Assembly (NCBI GenBank): GCA_013538855.1
Contig: JABXJS010000139.1
Location: 1 to 64,000 of the forward strand
Length of the DNA: 64,000 bases
Source: Herpetosiphonaceae bacterium
Lineage (GTDB): Bacteria > Chloroflexota > Chloroflexia > Chloroflexales > Herpetosiphonaceae
Direction: 5' to 3'
The notes beneath the pieces are model-generated. The model ran no database searches. It worked only from the letters and a program-made list of their open reading frames with translations, and was not told the origin of the DNA. The position numbers were made by a program, and so were the translations under genes. Positions 7,873 through 17,742 of this stretch are shown in pieces; position 1 is the first letter of the stretch, and every line of letters starts with the position of its first letter.

Positions 7873-9504
7873 TTAGCGCAGGAGCGCAGGCAGGTAGAGC
7901 TGGAAGGACGTGGGGGCGGCAAGCGGCAGCGCGACGGTGTAGAGGTTGTACTGGTTATCGACGGCGTAGTCGGCCACAAAGGCGGCGTACCAGCGCCCGT
8001 CGCGGCGAAAGATCACGTTCTCTTGATAGATGTCGCCGGTGGCGATGAAGTCGGGCGTTAGCTCCGTCACCGCGTTGGTGTTCAGATCGGCGTAGTAGAG
8101 GCGGCTGAAGCTATTGTCGTTGCTGGTGGCCTGAAAGGTCAGGCCGCGCTGGCCGGGCACCGGAAGCAGATTTTCAACATCGCTCTCGCCAAGCGTCGGG
8201 AAGAGGCGCGTGGGCGCGCCGGTGGCGGTGAAGGGCTGCGTGTAGAGGCCATAGCGGTAGGCCACCTCGTAGTCGGCGACGAAGACTGCCGCGCTGCTAT
8301 CGGAGATGATCGCGCTCTCGGGCATAAAGATGTCCGGGCGCGGCAGGCCCGAGAGCATCACCGCCGACTGGCCGTCGAGGCTGACGGCGTAGAGCTGGCG
8401 CTGCGCGCCCTGCACACTGAGCCGGTACAGCACCCAGTGCTCATCGGGGCTAAGCTGATAGTAGTAGATGTTGCCAGTGGCCGGCAGCAGCGGGCTGAGG
8501 CGCACAACGTCACCAGTCTGCGTGTCGGCGCGAAACAGCTCCAGCGTGTCGGTGATGCGCTGGTCAGAGGTGTAGACCACGTAGCGGCTGTCGGCGGTGT
8601 AGCGCAGATCGTCGCTGGCGTAGTAGTTCGGCGCGTCGAAGGAGAGGCGCAGCGGCGCGTTGCCGTTCAGGTCGATCTGAAACAGCTCTTGGCGATACAC
8701 ATTATTTTGACTAGGGTGCTGCGTGATGCGCTTGTAGGTCAGCGCCTGCTGATCGGGCGCAAGCACAAACTCGCTGATGTACTGATTGTAGTCAAGGTTG
8801 GGGTTGAGCTGGTACGAGGTGCCGCCGCTGCGACTCACACGGTACAGATAGTTGTTATGGTTGTCGTTGTAGGCGAGGTAGAAGAGCGTGGAGCCGTCGG
8901 CGCTGAGCGCTGGCGCGGTGGCCAGCAGCGACGGATCGCTGATGAGCGTTGGCGCGCCGCTGCTGAGCGTGGCGCGGTAGATCGCCCGCACCGCCACATT
9001 GTCAGCGACGGCGGCAAAGGCATAAAACACAACCATGTTCTGTGGGTCGAAGGTCAGCGTGGTAATCAGGTAGCTCTCGAAGCTGTCCACCGGCGGGCTG
9101 AGCTTGACCGAGGGGCCGCCGCCGATTGGCACGCTGTACAGCTCGCGCCGCTCAAGCGTATCTTGGTTGGCGATATAGACGACATACTGGCTATCGGGGC
9201 TGATCCAGAACTGCTCGATGCTGTAGCCAGAGGTCGGCAGTGGGGTGAGGCGCTGCGGCGCGGCGCTGCCGTCGGTCGGTACGCTGTACAGCTCGCTGGC
9301 ATCGGCGAGGCTGATATTGGAAATATAGACGGCATAGTGGCCATCGGGTGAAATCTTAAACGCAAACACATCGCTGGTGGCAGGCAGATCGGGGTTGAGC
9401 TGCACCGGCGTGATCCCTGTGGTGGCGCTGGTTGCGCCGGGCCGCCCGGCCACGCTTAGCAGCAGGGCCAGCATCAAAACAAGCAACGTCCATCGCACAC
9501 GCAT
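7873..9504 (-). CDS. secreted TolB-like beta-propeller protein with C-terminal YLPALLR motif
   Basis: A 543-residue exported protein. A signal peptide (MRVRW plus a long hydrophobic core) leads into repeated units of the form 'SPDxxxVVYxxxxxxxxELYSVPxxGGxPxxL', typical of TolB/WD40-like propeller blades; about ten partial units are visible from residue 40 to 515. The last residues TSFQLYLPALLR closely match the end of the small secreted protein at 43311. The start at 9504 is chosen because AAGGA lies eight bases before it. TolB in the strict sense is unlikely, as no Pal or Tol genes are nearby. It is probably a cell-surface or extracellular protein of unknown ligand. Confidence 0.8.
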   Translation of the reverse strand: MRVRWTLLVLMLALLLSVAGRPGATSATTGITPVQLNPDLPATSDVFAFKISPDGHYAVYISNISLADASELYSVPTDGSAAPQRLTPLPTSGYSIEQFWISPDSQYVVYIANQDTLERRELYSVPIGGGPSVKLSPPVDSFESYLITTLTFDPQNMVVFYAFAAVADNVAVRAIYRATLSSGAPTLISDPSLLATAPALSADGSTLFYLAYNDNHNNYLYRVSRSGGTSYQLNPNLDYNQYISEFVLAPDQQALTYKRITQHPSQNNVYRQELFQIDLNGNAPLRLSFDAPNYYASDDLRYTADSRYVVYTSDQRITDTLELFRADTQTGDVVRLSPLLPATGNIYYYQLSPDEHWVLYRLSVQGAQRQLYAVSLDGQSAVMLSGLPRPDIFMPESAIISDSSAAVFVADYEVAYRYGLYTQPFTATGAPTRLFPTLGESDVENLLPVPGQRGLTFQATSNDNSFSRLYYADLNTNAVTELTPDFIATGDIYQENVIFRRDGRWYAAFVADYAVDNQYNLYTVALPLAAPTSFQLYLPALLR

Positions 9505-9855
9505 AGCTGTATCCTTTCGAGTGGTCATACCACATTCAGCATCGAGCAGGTGCCGGGTGGAATCCTGCAGGGGCTTGGGTCTGCGCCCAAACCGCCGCGC
9601 AAGACGGGGCTGCCAACGTGAATTGGTATAAGCAGCGAAGACCATGAAGACCATGTGGATACACTGTAGCGGGCGAGCGTTCAGAAAACGTTCAAAAGTG
9701 CCGTCAGGGCGCACAGGGTTTAAGGATGCGGCGAGCGTGGCTAAACCACCGCCGTGCCGCGATAGAGCCAGCGCTGTGTTGCCGCGCGCGCTAGGCAGAC
9801 ACGGCGGCGACACAGCGCACAGTGGCGCTGTGTCGCCGCCGTACTGCTGCGCCAG
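9505..9855. other. intergenic region between two minus-strand genes
   Basis: It holds the long hairpin at 9801-9842 and the untranslated leader of the beta-propeller gene. Short direct repeats are visible: a tandem GAAGACCAT pair near 9638-9655 and CGTTCAGAAAA/CGTTCAAAAG near 9679-9699. No gene is supported. Confidence 0.5.
9801..9842 (-). terminator. 18-bp perfect hairpin after the methyltransferase-like gene
   Basis: Arms 9801-9818 and 9825-9842 are exact complements with a 6-base loop. It starts 13 bases beyond the stop of the minus-strand gene at 9856. No T-tract follows. Confidence 0.6.
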
Positions 9856-10557
9856 CTACCAGAGCCAGGGCAGCAGCCGTGCGCGTGTGCGGCGAGCGTA
9901 GGACCGATAGCCGGGCAGCTCGGCGCACAGCGTGCGGTCCTCCAGCGCCGTGCGCAGCACAAAGAGTGCAGCAAGCGCGGCGGCGGGCAGCCAAGCGTAG
10001 AGCGAGCCAAGCAGCGGCGGCGTCGCGAGGTGGGCCACGATGGTCGCCGCATAGCCGGGGTGGCGCAGCCAGCGGTAGGGGCCGCGGCTGATCACGTGGT
10101 GGCCGCGCTCGGACTGCACGCGCACGCCCTGGGCAAAGAACGGATTCACCGCCATGGCCCAGAGAAACCCAGCATGGCCAAGCACGGTCAGCGCCAGCCC
10201 CGCCAGGTGCACCGCCAGCGGCAGCGGCGGACTCCAGCCCCAGCGCACGTCGAGGCCCGCGACAAGCCAGATCAGCAGCATGCCCATGCCTGCAAACGCA
10301 GTGATCGGCTTGTCCCAGCGCTTGACGCCAGCGGCCCACATGCCCTGCTCGCGCGCGGCCAGCGCCGCCGGATTGGCGCGCCCGACAAGCAGCGGATGCG
10401 CCAGCAGCACCAGCAGCAGAACGCCGAGCAACACCCAGCCCCAGAGCCAGTCGAGCCGCCCGGCAGCGCCAAGCAGCAGCAGCCCGTAGGCCAGCGTAGC
10501 TAGCGTCGAGCGTCGTAGCCAGCGGCGCAGCAGCGGTGGTTCAAGCAGCGCGCTCAT
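9856..10557 (-). CDS. isoprenylcysteine carboxyl methyltransferase (ICMT) family membrane protein
   Basis: A 233-residue integral membrane protein with about five hydrophobic helices. The C-terminal signature GPYRWLRHPGYAA, followed by LEDRTL and a GYRSYARRTRARLLPWLW ending, is typical of the ICMT/phospholipid methyltransferase superfamily, where these segments bind S-adenosylmethionine. The bacterial substrate is usually unknown. It overlaps the preceding membrane-protein gene by four bases (ATGA), so both are cotranscribed and probably cooperate in the membrane. Confidence 0.8.
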   Translation of the reverse strand: MSALLEPPLLRRWLRRSTLATLAYGLLLLGAAGRLDWLWGWVLLGVLLLVLLAHPLLVGRANPAALAAREQGMWAAGVKRWDKPITAFAGMGMLLIWLVAGLDVRWGWSPPLPLAVHLAGLALTVLGHAGFLWAMAVNPFFAQGVRVQSERGHHVISRGPYRWLRHPGYAATIVAHLATPPLLGSLYAWLPAAALAALFVLRTALEDRTLCAELPGYRSYARRTRARLLPWLW

Positions 10558-11288
10558 TCGGCCACCTCCGTCAGCGGCTGCGCACCACGACGCCAGCGGT
10601 AGAGGTGCAGCGCCAAGGCCAGCGTGGCCACGGTCAGCGCGCCGCCCATGCCCAGGTTGATCGTCACAAAGACGAGCGCGGCCTGCTCCAGCCCATAGCC
10701 GACGCCGCCGAGCAAGCAGCTTGCGCCGCAGACCAGCAGGCTAACGCGAATGACGCGCGGCGCGCCGGAGCCGCTGAAGGCCGCCGCTGCCAGCAGCGTC
10801 GCAAGGCCCAGGCACAGCGTCCAGCCCAGCATGTTGATGGCGGACATGGCCGAGTAAGGATTGGCCTGCACGATCTGCTCCAGCCCAGCGTAGCTGCCGC
10901 TGCGCACTGCCGCCGGCACCGCCGTGAGCTGCACAACGTAGTGGCTGCCGGTGAGCGCGGCAAAGGCCAGCCCAAAGCACAGGCTGGCGCGGGTGAGCGG
11001 GCGCTGCTCCACCGCGCACAGCTCGTGGATGCTGCTGAGCAGCAGCACCAGCAGCGGGCCGAGCAGCAGCAGCATAAGCTGCGCCAGCCGCGCCAGCAGC
11101 GGCGGATTGGCGCGCGCGTAGGCCAGATAGCCAGCGAGACCATCCCACAGATAGAGCGGCTGCACCAGCAGCACAGCCACCAGACACACCGAAAAAACGA
11201 GCAGGGTCAGCGCCGCTCCCAGCGCCGCCCAAAAGCCTAGCGCCAGCGCAACGTGCAGGCGCGGTGAAACAACAGCAGCGTGCTGCAT
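10554..11288 (-). CDS. multi-pass membrane protein of unknown function
   Basis: A 244-residue protein with about six to seven hydrophobic segments (residues roughly 15-45, 68-90, 103-130, 155-175, 185-210, 213-235). I do not recognise a family. The ATG at 11288 has GGAGC ten bases upstream and is preferred to longer in-frame starts. It overlaps the ICMT-like gene by four bases, so the pair forms an operon. Confidence 0.65.
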   Translation of the reverse strand: MQHAAVVSPRLHVALALGFWAALGAALTLLVFSVCLVAVLLVQPLYLWDGLAGYLAYARANPPLLARLAQLMLLLLGPLLVLLLSSIHELCAVEQRPLTRASLCFGLAFAALTGSHYVVQLTAVPAAVRSGSYAGLEQIVQANPYSAMSAINMLGWTLCLGLATLLAAAAFSGSGAPRVIRVSLLVCGASCLLGGVGYGLEQAALVFVTINLGMGGALTVATLALALHLYRWRRGAQPLTEVAE

Positions 11289-11392
11289 AATCGTAGCTCC
11301 TGATTCATCAAGACTATCCGACAGGCACCACAACAGCGCGCCGACAGGCACAGCTCGCGATGCGACGAACACCCATGGTCAGGCGATACGAT

Positions 11393-11719
11393 CTAGCAGA
11401 GGAGGCAGCAGGAGAGCGGGAAGGCGCGGTAGGGCAGCGCCCGCGCCGAGGGCAGCCACAGCCGACGGCGGGCGCAGAACAGCCAGCGCAGCCGCGCCGC
11501 CACAAGCAGCCATGCGGCCGAGCCAGGCCAGCCCAGCCACCAGAGGCGCAGCCGCGCCTTGCGCATGATCAGCCACACGCCAGCGAGCAGCTGTGGCCCT
11601 GTGCCACGCCGCAGCGGCCTGTGCGCACGGCCCAGCCGCCCGGCCGCAGCAAGCGCAAATGCGCGCCGCAGCGAGCAGGCCGTAAGCAGCCAGCAGACTG
11701 TGAGCATGGCGAGAAGCAT
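11393..11719 (-). CDS. possible small arginine-rich membrane protein
   Basis: A 108-residue frame starting [12 protein letters not shown], with an N-terminal hydrophobic segment, a tryptophan/leucine/arginine-rich middle and a cysteine-rich end. It runs toward the membrane protein at 11288. There is no clear ribosome-binding site and no family match, so it may be chance coding in GC-rich DNA. If real it would be transcribed away from the LuxR gene. Confidence 0.3.
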   Translation of the reverse strand: MLLAMLTVCWLLTACSLRRAFALAAAGRLGRAHRPLRRGTGPQLLAGVWLIMRKARLRLWWLGWPGSAAWLLVAARLRWLFCARRRLWLPSARALPYRAFPLSCCLLC

Positions 11720-11815
11720 AGCCACAGTATACACCACCGCAGCCGCACACGGTGTGGTATCATCGACCTGCATACACCGACCACAGCGCCCAGCGCTGCC
11801 ACCGCAAAGGCCACC

Positions 11816-14473
11816 ATGAGCACAGCACTCGCCTGGGTTGTCCAGACCAAGCTCCAGCTGCCCCCTGCGCGCATCGAGCAGATCGAGCGGCCACAGCTGA
11901 CCAACGCGATCTGTACGGCGCTGCAGCAACGCCGCCTTGTGCTGCTGGCGGCGGCGGCGGGCGCAGGCAAAACCACGCTGGCCGCCGCCGCATGTCGGGC
12001 CAGCGCCATGCCCACAGCCTGGCTCACGCTGGACGCAGACGACAGCGACCAGGCGCTGTTCCTCGCCAGCCTCATCGCAGCGCTGCAGACAATCGCCCCC
12101 GCCTGTGGCGCAGCCACGCTCTCGCTGCTGCCACAGCTCGACACGCGCACGCTGACGCTACGGCGGCTGATCGGCGTGCTCATCAACGAGACGCTGAGCG
12201 CGCTGCCGACGCCATGCGTGCTCGTCCTCGACGACCTGCACGTGCTCAGCGATCCAGCACTCTTTGACGCCCTCGACTACTTCATCGAGCACCTGCCGCC
12301 GCAGCTGCGTCTGCTCATCACCACCCGCCACGAGCCGCCGCTGGGGCTGGCCCGCCTGCGCGCGCGCGGCCAGCTGGCCGAGCTACAGCTCGCTGACCTG
12401 CGCTTCAGCGCCGCCGAGGCCGCCGCACTGCTCAACCAGCAGCTTGGCCTCAACCTTAGCCCCGCCGAGCTAGCGCAGGCGCTGGCGTATACCGAGGGCT
12501 GGCCGGCTGGCCTGCGCCTGATCGCCAGCGCCATCGAGCAGCAGGCGCGGCGCGGCGACAGCGGTGGACTGCTCGCCGCGCTGCCGACGATCGAGAGCAG
12601 CGCCTTCGCCTTCCTCAGCGCCGAGGTGCTGCGCGATCTCGACGAGGAAACCTACGATTTTCTGCTGGCAACCAGCATCCTCAGCGAGCTAACGCCGGAA
12701 CTGTGTGCAGCTGTCAGCGGCCGCAGCGACGCCGCCGCCGTGCTGGAGCAGCTGCGTCTGCGCAGCCTCTTTACAGTCGCCGACGATGCCGCCACGCCGC
12801 TACGCTACCACTCGCTCTTCGCCGAGCTGCTGCGCGAGCGCCTAGCCCACGAGCAGCCGCAGCGCTACCGCGAGCTGCATCGCCGCGCCGCCAGGGCCTG
12901 CATCCAGCCCGAGCGCGCTATCGGCCACGCGCTCGCCGCCACAGACTGGGAGCACGCCACCAGCTTGATCGAGCAGAGCGGACCACGGCTGCTGGGACAG
13001 GGCCAGCTGCGCCGCCTCGCCGACTGGCTGGCCGCCCTGCCCGACGTGCAGATCGCACAGTCGCCACAGCTGCTGCTGCTGCAGGGCCGCTGTCACTGGC
13101 AGCAGGGCGCGCTCGCTGCCGCCGAGCAGGCGTACACCGCCGCGCACCAAGGCTTTGTCGCCGCCAATAATCTGGTCGGCGCTGGCGAGGCGCTGGCCGG
13201 GCTGACCCTGCTCGCCGTGCTGCGCGGCCAGTTCAGCACAGGCGCACAGCTGCTGGAGACCGCGCTCTGCCACCCAACCAGCCCGCAGACGCGCATCCTG
13301 CTGCTGATCGGTCGCGCCCGCTTCGCCCTGCACACGTGCAGCTGGCCGCAGTTCGCCGCCGCGCTCGCCGAAGCCTTGGACCTATGCGAGCAGACGCACA
13401 GTCCGCAGCTTGTGGGCCAGCTGCTGAGCATGCTCGGGCCGCTGATGATCGTGCTGCCAGCTGGGCTGGCCTGTGCCGAGCGTGCCATCGAGCTAGCCCA
13501 GACGCTCCAGATTGCTGCGCATAGCGTCCATGGCCTAGCGCTCGAAACGCAGCGGGCATCGGTGCTGCTGCTACGCGGGCAGCTCGACGCAGCGCTGGCA
13601 GCAGGCCAGCGCGCCCTGGCGCTCAGCCAGATCTTCGACGCCGCTATGCCAATGCACAGCGTGCTGATCCACGCGCTGCTCTGCACAATCTGTATTGCGC
13701 GGCGCGACGAGCAGCAGGCGCTGCACTACCTCGCGCAGCTCGATGCTCGCAGCGGCACCCTGGATACACAGGATCAGAGCGCGGCAATTGGGCTGTTTTT
13801 GCTCGGGCGCATCCGCTGCCAGCAGGGCGCGATCAGCGCCGCCCAGCTGCTCTATGAGCAGATGATGTCGCTGCGTGACGCTGGGCCGATCCTCGGCCTG
13901 GACGTGCCGCTGCTGATCCTGCGCGCCCTCTTGGAGCAGGCCAGCGGTGCCGCGAGCGCCGCCGAGCAGACGCTGCTGACGGCGGTGGAGCTAGAGGACT
14001 CGCTGCGCTATGCGCAGGCCTTTGGCAGCGCGCGCGTGCCCCTGGCCCTGCTCTATCAGCGCCAGGGGCACCCAGCCCGTGCGCTGGCCGCCCTGCAGCC
14101 GGTGCTGGCGCTCTGTGTGGCCGAGCAGCGCCCTGGCCTGCTGCTCCGCGAGGGCGCGTCCATCATTCCGCTGCTGCGCCTAGCCCGCCAGCGCGGCCTG
14201 CACCCAGATGCAGCCCAGAGGCTGCTCGAGCAGCTCGGCGACGGCCAGCCGCACCTGCCTGTGCGCATCCCCGCGACCGGCGAGTCGCTCTCGCCACGGG
14301 AGATCGAGGTGCTGCGCCTGCTCGCCGCCGGAGCCAGCAACAGTGACATCGCCACCGAGCTTGTGATCAGCGTGCCCACCGTCAAGACCCACCTCGCGCG
14401 CATCTTCCGCAAGCTGGCGGTAAGCTCGCGCACGCAGGCCGCCGCCAGCGCACGCGCCCTCTTGCTGATCTAG
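11816..14473 (+). CDS. MalT-type (LAL) ATP-binding LuxR family regulator
   Basis: An 885-residue regulator of the large ATP-binding LuxR class. It opens with the [12 protein letters not shown] segment seen in MalT proteins, has a Walker A loop (AGAGKTTL, about residues 46-53) and a Walker B-like LVLDDLHVL near residue 140, then a long TPR-like helical repeat region, and ends with a LuxR helix-turn-helix ([15 protein letters not shown] ... [17 protein letters not shown]). MalT binds maltotriose and ATP to activate maltose genes; the inducer here is unknown. The ATG at 11816 fits the family N-terminus, so upstream in-frame codons are ignored. The likely target is the operon starting at 14599. 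Confidence 0.9.
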   Translation: MSTALAWVVQTKLQLPPARIEQIERPQLTNAICTALQQRRLVLLAAAAGAGKTTLAAAACRASAMPTAWLTLDADDSDQALFLASLIAALQTIAPACGAATLSLLPQLDTRTLTLRRLIGVLINETLSALPTPCVLVLDDLHVLSDPALFDALDYFIEHLPPQLRLLITTRHEPPLGLARLRARGQLAELQLADLRFSAAEAAALLNQQLGLNLSPAELAQALAYTEGWPAGLRLIASAIEQQARRGDSGGLLAALPTIESSAFAFLSAEVLRDLDEETYDFLLATSILSELTPELCAAVSGRSDAAAVLEQLRLRSLFTVADDAATPLRYHSLFAELLRERLAHEQPQRYRELHRRAARACIQPERAIGHALAATDWEHATSLIEQSGPRLLGQGQLRRLADWLAALPDVQIAQSPQLLLLQGRCHWQQGALAAAEQAYTAAHQGFVAANNLVGAGEALAGLTLLAVLRGQFSTGAQLLETALCHPTSPQTRILLLIGRARFALHTCSWPQFAAALAEALDLCEQTHSPQLVGQLLSMLGPLMIVLPAGLACAERAIELAQTLQIAAHSVHGLALETQRASVLLLRGQLDAALAAGQRALALSQIFDAAMPMHSVLIHALLCTICIARRDEQQALHYLAQLDARSGTLDTQDQSAAIGLFLLGRIRCQQGAISAAQLLYEQMMSLRDAGPILGLDVPLLILRALLEQASGAASAAEQTLLTAVELEDSLRYAQAFGSARVPLALLYQRQGHPARALAALQPVLALCVAEQRPGLLLREGASIIPLLRLARQRGLHPDAAQRLLEQLGDGQPHLPVRIPATGESLSPREIEVLRLLAAGASNSDIATELVISVPTVKTHLARIFRKLAVSSRTQAAASARALLLI

Positions 14474-14504
14474 CAGCGCCAGTCATCCTCCGCCAGCGCA
14501 CGCT

Positions 14505-14522
14505 GTCATCCTTTCGGATGAC
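14505..14522. terminator. small hairpin after the LuxR gene
   Basis: GTCATCC-TTTC-GGATGAC forms a perfect 7-bp stem with a tetraloop, 31 bases after the LuxR stop. It is short and without a T-tract, so only a weak terminator candidate. Confidence 0.35.
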
Positions 14523-14598
14523 TCGCCTAGGCCAACCGCAGCGCTACACTGCACCATGCTGCGGACTTTGAGCTACGCGCCGCAGCCAAAGGAGGTTT

Positions 14599-15819
14599 AT
14601 GGTGCAGGCACATGCACAATCATCGACGCTGAGCATAGCCCAGGGCGCGCTCGACCATCCCGATCACGTGGCCCACGCCCGCCGCGAGAGCGCCTTCCGG
14701 CTGCGCGCTGGCTGGCTGCTCACCGTCGCCGCCCTGCTGGGCCTTATCGGCGCGGCCTGGGATATTCAGTGGCATGCCGCCATCGGGCGCGACACCTTTC
14801 TGACACCGCCGCATCTGCTGATCTACAGCGCTACGGCGCTCAATGGCCTGATCACGCTGGTTGTTGTCCTGCGCGAGACACTGCTGTACCACCGCGGCAG
14901 TCCAGCGGTGAGCGCCGCATCGACCGTGCGCGTGCTCGGCATCTTCCATGCCCCGCTGGGCTTCGTGATCACTGGCTTTGGCGTGCTCTCGCAGTGCATC
15001 GCCGCCCCCGCCGACATCGTGTGGCACGAGCTGTACGGCATCGATATCACGCTCTGGGCACCGTTCCACATGATGGGCCTGATCAGCGGCGCGATCATGG
15101 CCATCGGCACGATCTATATTTTTGCTGCCGAGATCAATCGCGCCCGCACGCAGGGCAGCCCACGCCACATGCGCCTGGCCCAGAGCGGCGTCGTCGTGCG
15201 CAGCGCGATGCTCTTCTGGACGCTGCAGACCGCCACGCTACCGGCGCTCTTCGAGTATCCGTTCCTCACCGTCGGTGGCGCGCATGTCTCCCTCCATGTG
15301 CTGCTGGTTGCCTGGCTCGTGCCGCTGACGCTGATCGCCGCAGCGCGCACGCTGCGCTGGCGCTGGACCGCCACCACGATCACGCTGGGCGTCACGCTCT
15401 TTGGCCTGGCGCTGAGCGTCGCTGTGCCCTGGGCCACCACGCTGCTCGCCAGCATCCAGGGCCTGGCCTACCGCACCGACGCGCCGCCGATCACCGTGGC
15501 CAGCTCCGCCGTGCCGATCACGCTAATCCTGGCGGGGCTGAGTATCGACGGGCTGCTGCACGCTCTGCGCGCCCGCCCGCCCCTGCTGCGCGCTGTGGCC
15601 GCTGGCTGCACCGCCGCGCTGCTGCTGAGCCTCGTCGAGCCGCTCTGGCGCTCCATCGGCTATGCCCACCTGTTCGATCCAGCGGTCGCCGCTGTGCTGC
15701 GCGCCGCCGCGGCACCAGCCACGCTCGCGCTCTCGGCGCTGCTGGCGCTGCCCCACGCCGCCCTCGCCGCCGTGCTTGGCGCACAGCTTGGTCTCTCGTT
15801 CCGCACCACCGAGGAGTAG
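14599..15819 (+). CDS. histidine-rich multi-pass membrane protein of unknown function
   Basis: A 406-residue protein with about ten membrane helices, started by ATG after a strong AAAGGAGGT. Histidines sit at helix ends in repeated contexts: WDIQWHAAIGRDTF, TPPHLLIY, FHAPLGFV, DIVWHELYGIDITLW and PFHMMGL. Such patterns suggest metal or haem contact, but I do not recognise a named family. The next gene, six bases on, encodes a YtkA-like exported protein; that family is often found near copper and cytochrome oxidase genes. A role in copper or respiratory-complex handling is an inference. Confidence 0.65.
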   Translation: MVQAHAQSSTLSIAQGALDHPDHVAHARRESAFRLRAGWLLTVAALLGLIGAAWDIQWHAAIGRDTFLTPPHLLIYSATALNGLITLVVVLRETLLYHRGSPAVSAASTVRVLGIFHAPLGFVITGFGVLSQCIAAPADIVWHELYGIDITLWAPFHMMGLISGAIMAIGTIYIFAAEINRARTQGSPRHMRLAQSGVVVRSAMLFWTLQTATLPALFEYPFLTVGGAHVSLHVLLVAWLVPLTLIAAARTLRWRWTATTITLGVTLFGLALSVAVPWATTLLASIQGLAYRTDAPPITVASSAVPITLILAGLSIDGLLHALRARPPLLRAVAAGCTAALLLSLVEPLWRSIGYAHLFDPAVAAVLRAAAAPATLALSALLALPHAALAAVLGAQLGLSFRTTEE

Positions 15820-15824
15820 CCGCC

Positions 15825-16370
15825 ATGAACAGCATAAGCATAACTATAAAGAAGATGTTGCCAATCGCGCTCATGCTGAGTCTGCTGCTGCCAATGCAGG
15901 CCAGCGCCCACGGAGCCAGCCCACTGCACACCGAGACGCTCCACGTCGGCGGCTACGATCTCACCGTCGAGTTCTATAACTGGCCCATCCGCGTCGAGCA
16001 GACCGCCGCTGTGCGCATTGTGCCACAGACGCCGCTGCCTAGCCGCGCCGCCCTCCAGCTCCAGGCCACGCTCGTGCCCGCCCCAGGCGTGCCCGACCAG
16101 CCGCGCCCGCTCACCGTCGGCCCGGACAGCGACAGCGATCTGGCCTACAGTGTCGATGTCCGCGCCCTGGTCACAGGCGAGTGGCAGCTCCAGATCAGCG
16201 CCGCCGGGGCGGCCGGCTCCGGCGTGGCGAGCATGCGTATGCCCGTCGCTGGCCCACCGCGCATCCCCGTGTGGCTCGGCTGGCTGATCGGCCTCACGCC
16301 GCTGCTGGGGCTGCTGATCTTCATCAGCGCTCGCCTGCGCCGCCTCCCGCGCCATACCAGCGCCTGGTAG
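15825..16370 (+). CDS. YtkA-like exported, membrane-anchored protein
   Basis: A 181-residue protein with a signal peptide ending ASAHG, a small immunoglobulin-like beta domain (GGYDLTVEFYNWPIRVEQTAAVRI ... GEWQLQISAAG) and one C-terminal membrane helix before a basic tail. This resembles the YtkA/FixH-like group. It begins five bases after the histidine-rich membrane protein and is surely cotranscribed. Members are thought to act outside the membrane in metal or oxidase maturation, but the function of this one is not known. Confidence 0.6.
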   Translation: MNSISITIKKMLPIALMLSLLLPMQASAHGASPLHTETLHVGGYDLTVEFYNWPIRVEQTAAVRIVPQTPLPSRAALQLQATLVPAPGVPDQPRPLTVGPDSDSDLAYSVDVRALVTGEWQLQISAAGAAGSGVASMRMPVAGPPRIPVWLGWLIGLTPLLGLLIFISARLRRLPRHTSAW

Positions 16371-16380
16371 TCTGACAGCC

Positions 16381-16415
16381 CAGCGCCGCCGAGCGCTCGA
16401 CGCTCGGCGGCGCTG
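16381..16415 (+). terminator. 15-bp perfect hairpin after the YtkA-like gene
   Basis: Arms 16381-16395 and 16401-16415 are exact complements (CAGCGCCGCCGAGCG) with a 5-base loop. It starts 11 bases after the stop. No T-tract follows. Confidence 0.6.
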
Positions 16416-16499
16416 GGCATGGCCGCGCCGCACGCGCAACACGCCGCCCGCCCCAGCGTATTCATAAGCATCGACGATCTACACGCTGTGAGGTGGCTT

Positions 16500-17105
16500 A
16501 TGGGACGGGCAGCACGCCGCAAACGCATCTACCGGGAGCAGTACGCCAGCACAAACGCCAGCACGGACGCCGACCGCTATCTGCTGCAGCACGAGCGCGA
16601 TCTCAGGGGCCTGCTGCTGGCCGTGCTGTTCAGCGCCTTCATAATCTACCTCGCCGGCAGCAGCGCCTTTGGCTACGTCGACTCCCTGATCACCAGCAGC
16701 GCGCTGGATAAAAACAGCGTCCACACCAGCGGCGTCGTGCTCGCAGTCTACTCCACCCAGCGTCCGCGCGGACGCTGGGTGCGCTATCAGTTCACCGCCC
16801 CAGACCGCGATAACGTGAAGCGCACTTTTACCAGGCGGCAGGAGATTCGATCCTACAATGAGCTGCTTGCCGTCCAGCAGCAGGCCACCAACCTGCCGAT
16901 CATCTATGTGCCTGGCGATCCGCGGCGCTCCAGCGTCGCCGACCTCAACTACTGGATGACGCCCATGCAGTTTTTTCTGCAGCCAATCAACTTCTGCATC
17001 GAACTGGGGGTGCTTGGCCTCATCGGCTGGGCCATCGCCCACGATGTGAAAAGCATATTAAAGAGCCGACGGGCCAGCCACACGGCGCATACCCCCCTGC
17101 CGTAG
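16500..17105 (+). CDS. DUF3592 membrane protein (copy 2)
   Basis: A 201-residue relative of the proteins at 7233 and 17743. It has a longer basic N-terminus, a first membrane helix at about residues 40-60, a beta-rich middle with VRYQFTAPD, the conserved YVPGDPRRSSVADL segment and a second helix near residues 160-185. The ATG at 16500 follows GAGGTGG. No function is known for DUF3592. Confidence 0.7.
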   Translation: MGRAARRKRIYREQYASTNASTDADRYLLQHERDLRGLLLAVLFSAFIIYLAGSSAFGYVDSLITSSALDKNSVHTSGVVLAVYSTQRPRGRWVRYQFTAPDRDNVKRTFTRRQEIRSYNELLAVQQQATNLPIIYVPGDPRRSSVADLNYWMTPMQFFLQPINFCIELGVLGLIGWAIAHDVKSILKSRRASHTAHTPLP

Positions 17106-17742
17106 TAGCACCAGGCGTCCCGCTGCCAGCGTGTCACAACCGCTGCGCCAGAAATTCCTCAAGCCGCTGGTGCGACCGCTGGGAGCGCGTTTAGGCCGCA
17201 GCCCTACGCTCCTAGCGGCTTCACCCTGCCCGCAGAATGCTACGTTTCAAGGTCTTTGCTTGCAGCGTGGCAGTGCTTCAGGAGCCATGCCCAGCCAGCG
17301 GGCGGTAGACGGCGGGACAATCAGTGCCCTGCTCGCGCTGCTGATGAAAAAAAGAGCGCTTGCGTGCAGCGCACGTGGTTCAGTCGACAGCGCCTGCGCT
17401 GGTGCCAGCCCAACCGTTCAGCGGTGGGGCCTCGTGGCTGCGGGTACTGAATGTCCTGGCGCATGGTGGCGCTCCAACGCCGCAGCCACGCAGCGGCTGG
17501 CCCAGCCCAGGCCAGACGGCGACGTGCGCCGAGCGCATCCAGCGCCACCTGCCGCCGCGCAGGCCACCCGCAGCGGCGGAGCAGCCACCAGGGAGCGAGC
17601 GGCTGGCACCAGCGCTGCCCGCCAGGGCATGGCGTGCCACAGATCGCGCGCGCTCAACCACTGACGAATCGTTATCAAAACAAGAGCGCCTAGCAGCGCC
17701 ACTGCCACAGCGCTCGCGCACACAACGACAAGGAGCACCGCC
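17106..17742. other. 637-bp region between DUF3592 genes, no supported gene
   Basis: Open frames exist on both strands but none has a ribosome-binding site with a recognisable protein; the hydrophobic minus-strand frame starting near 17738 is the best but lies over the ribosome-binding site of the next gene. An imperfect hairpin (CCGCTGGGAGCG with one mismatch to CGCTCCTAGCGG) spans about 17176-17219. The stretch may be degraded former coding sequence. Confidence 0.5.

Noticed and set aside
8437-9351. Plus-strand open frame of 304 codons over the beta-propeller gene
   Set aside because: Repeated antisense of the propeller blades; no ribosome-binding site or known domain, while the minus-strand protein has a signal peptide and blade repeats.
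17131-17664. Plus-strand open frame of 177 codons between DUF3592 copies
   Set aside because: Low-complexity Ala/Arg/Pro/Ser sequence with no motif and no ribosome-binding site.
17418-17738. Minus-strand frame starting with a hydrophobic segment (MAVLLVVVCASAVAVALL)
   Set aside because: Its start lies antisense to the AAGGAG of the DUF3592 gene and the rest is Ala/Arg-rich without a family; possibly decayed, not supported as a gene.
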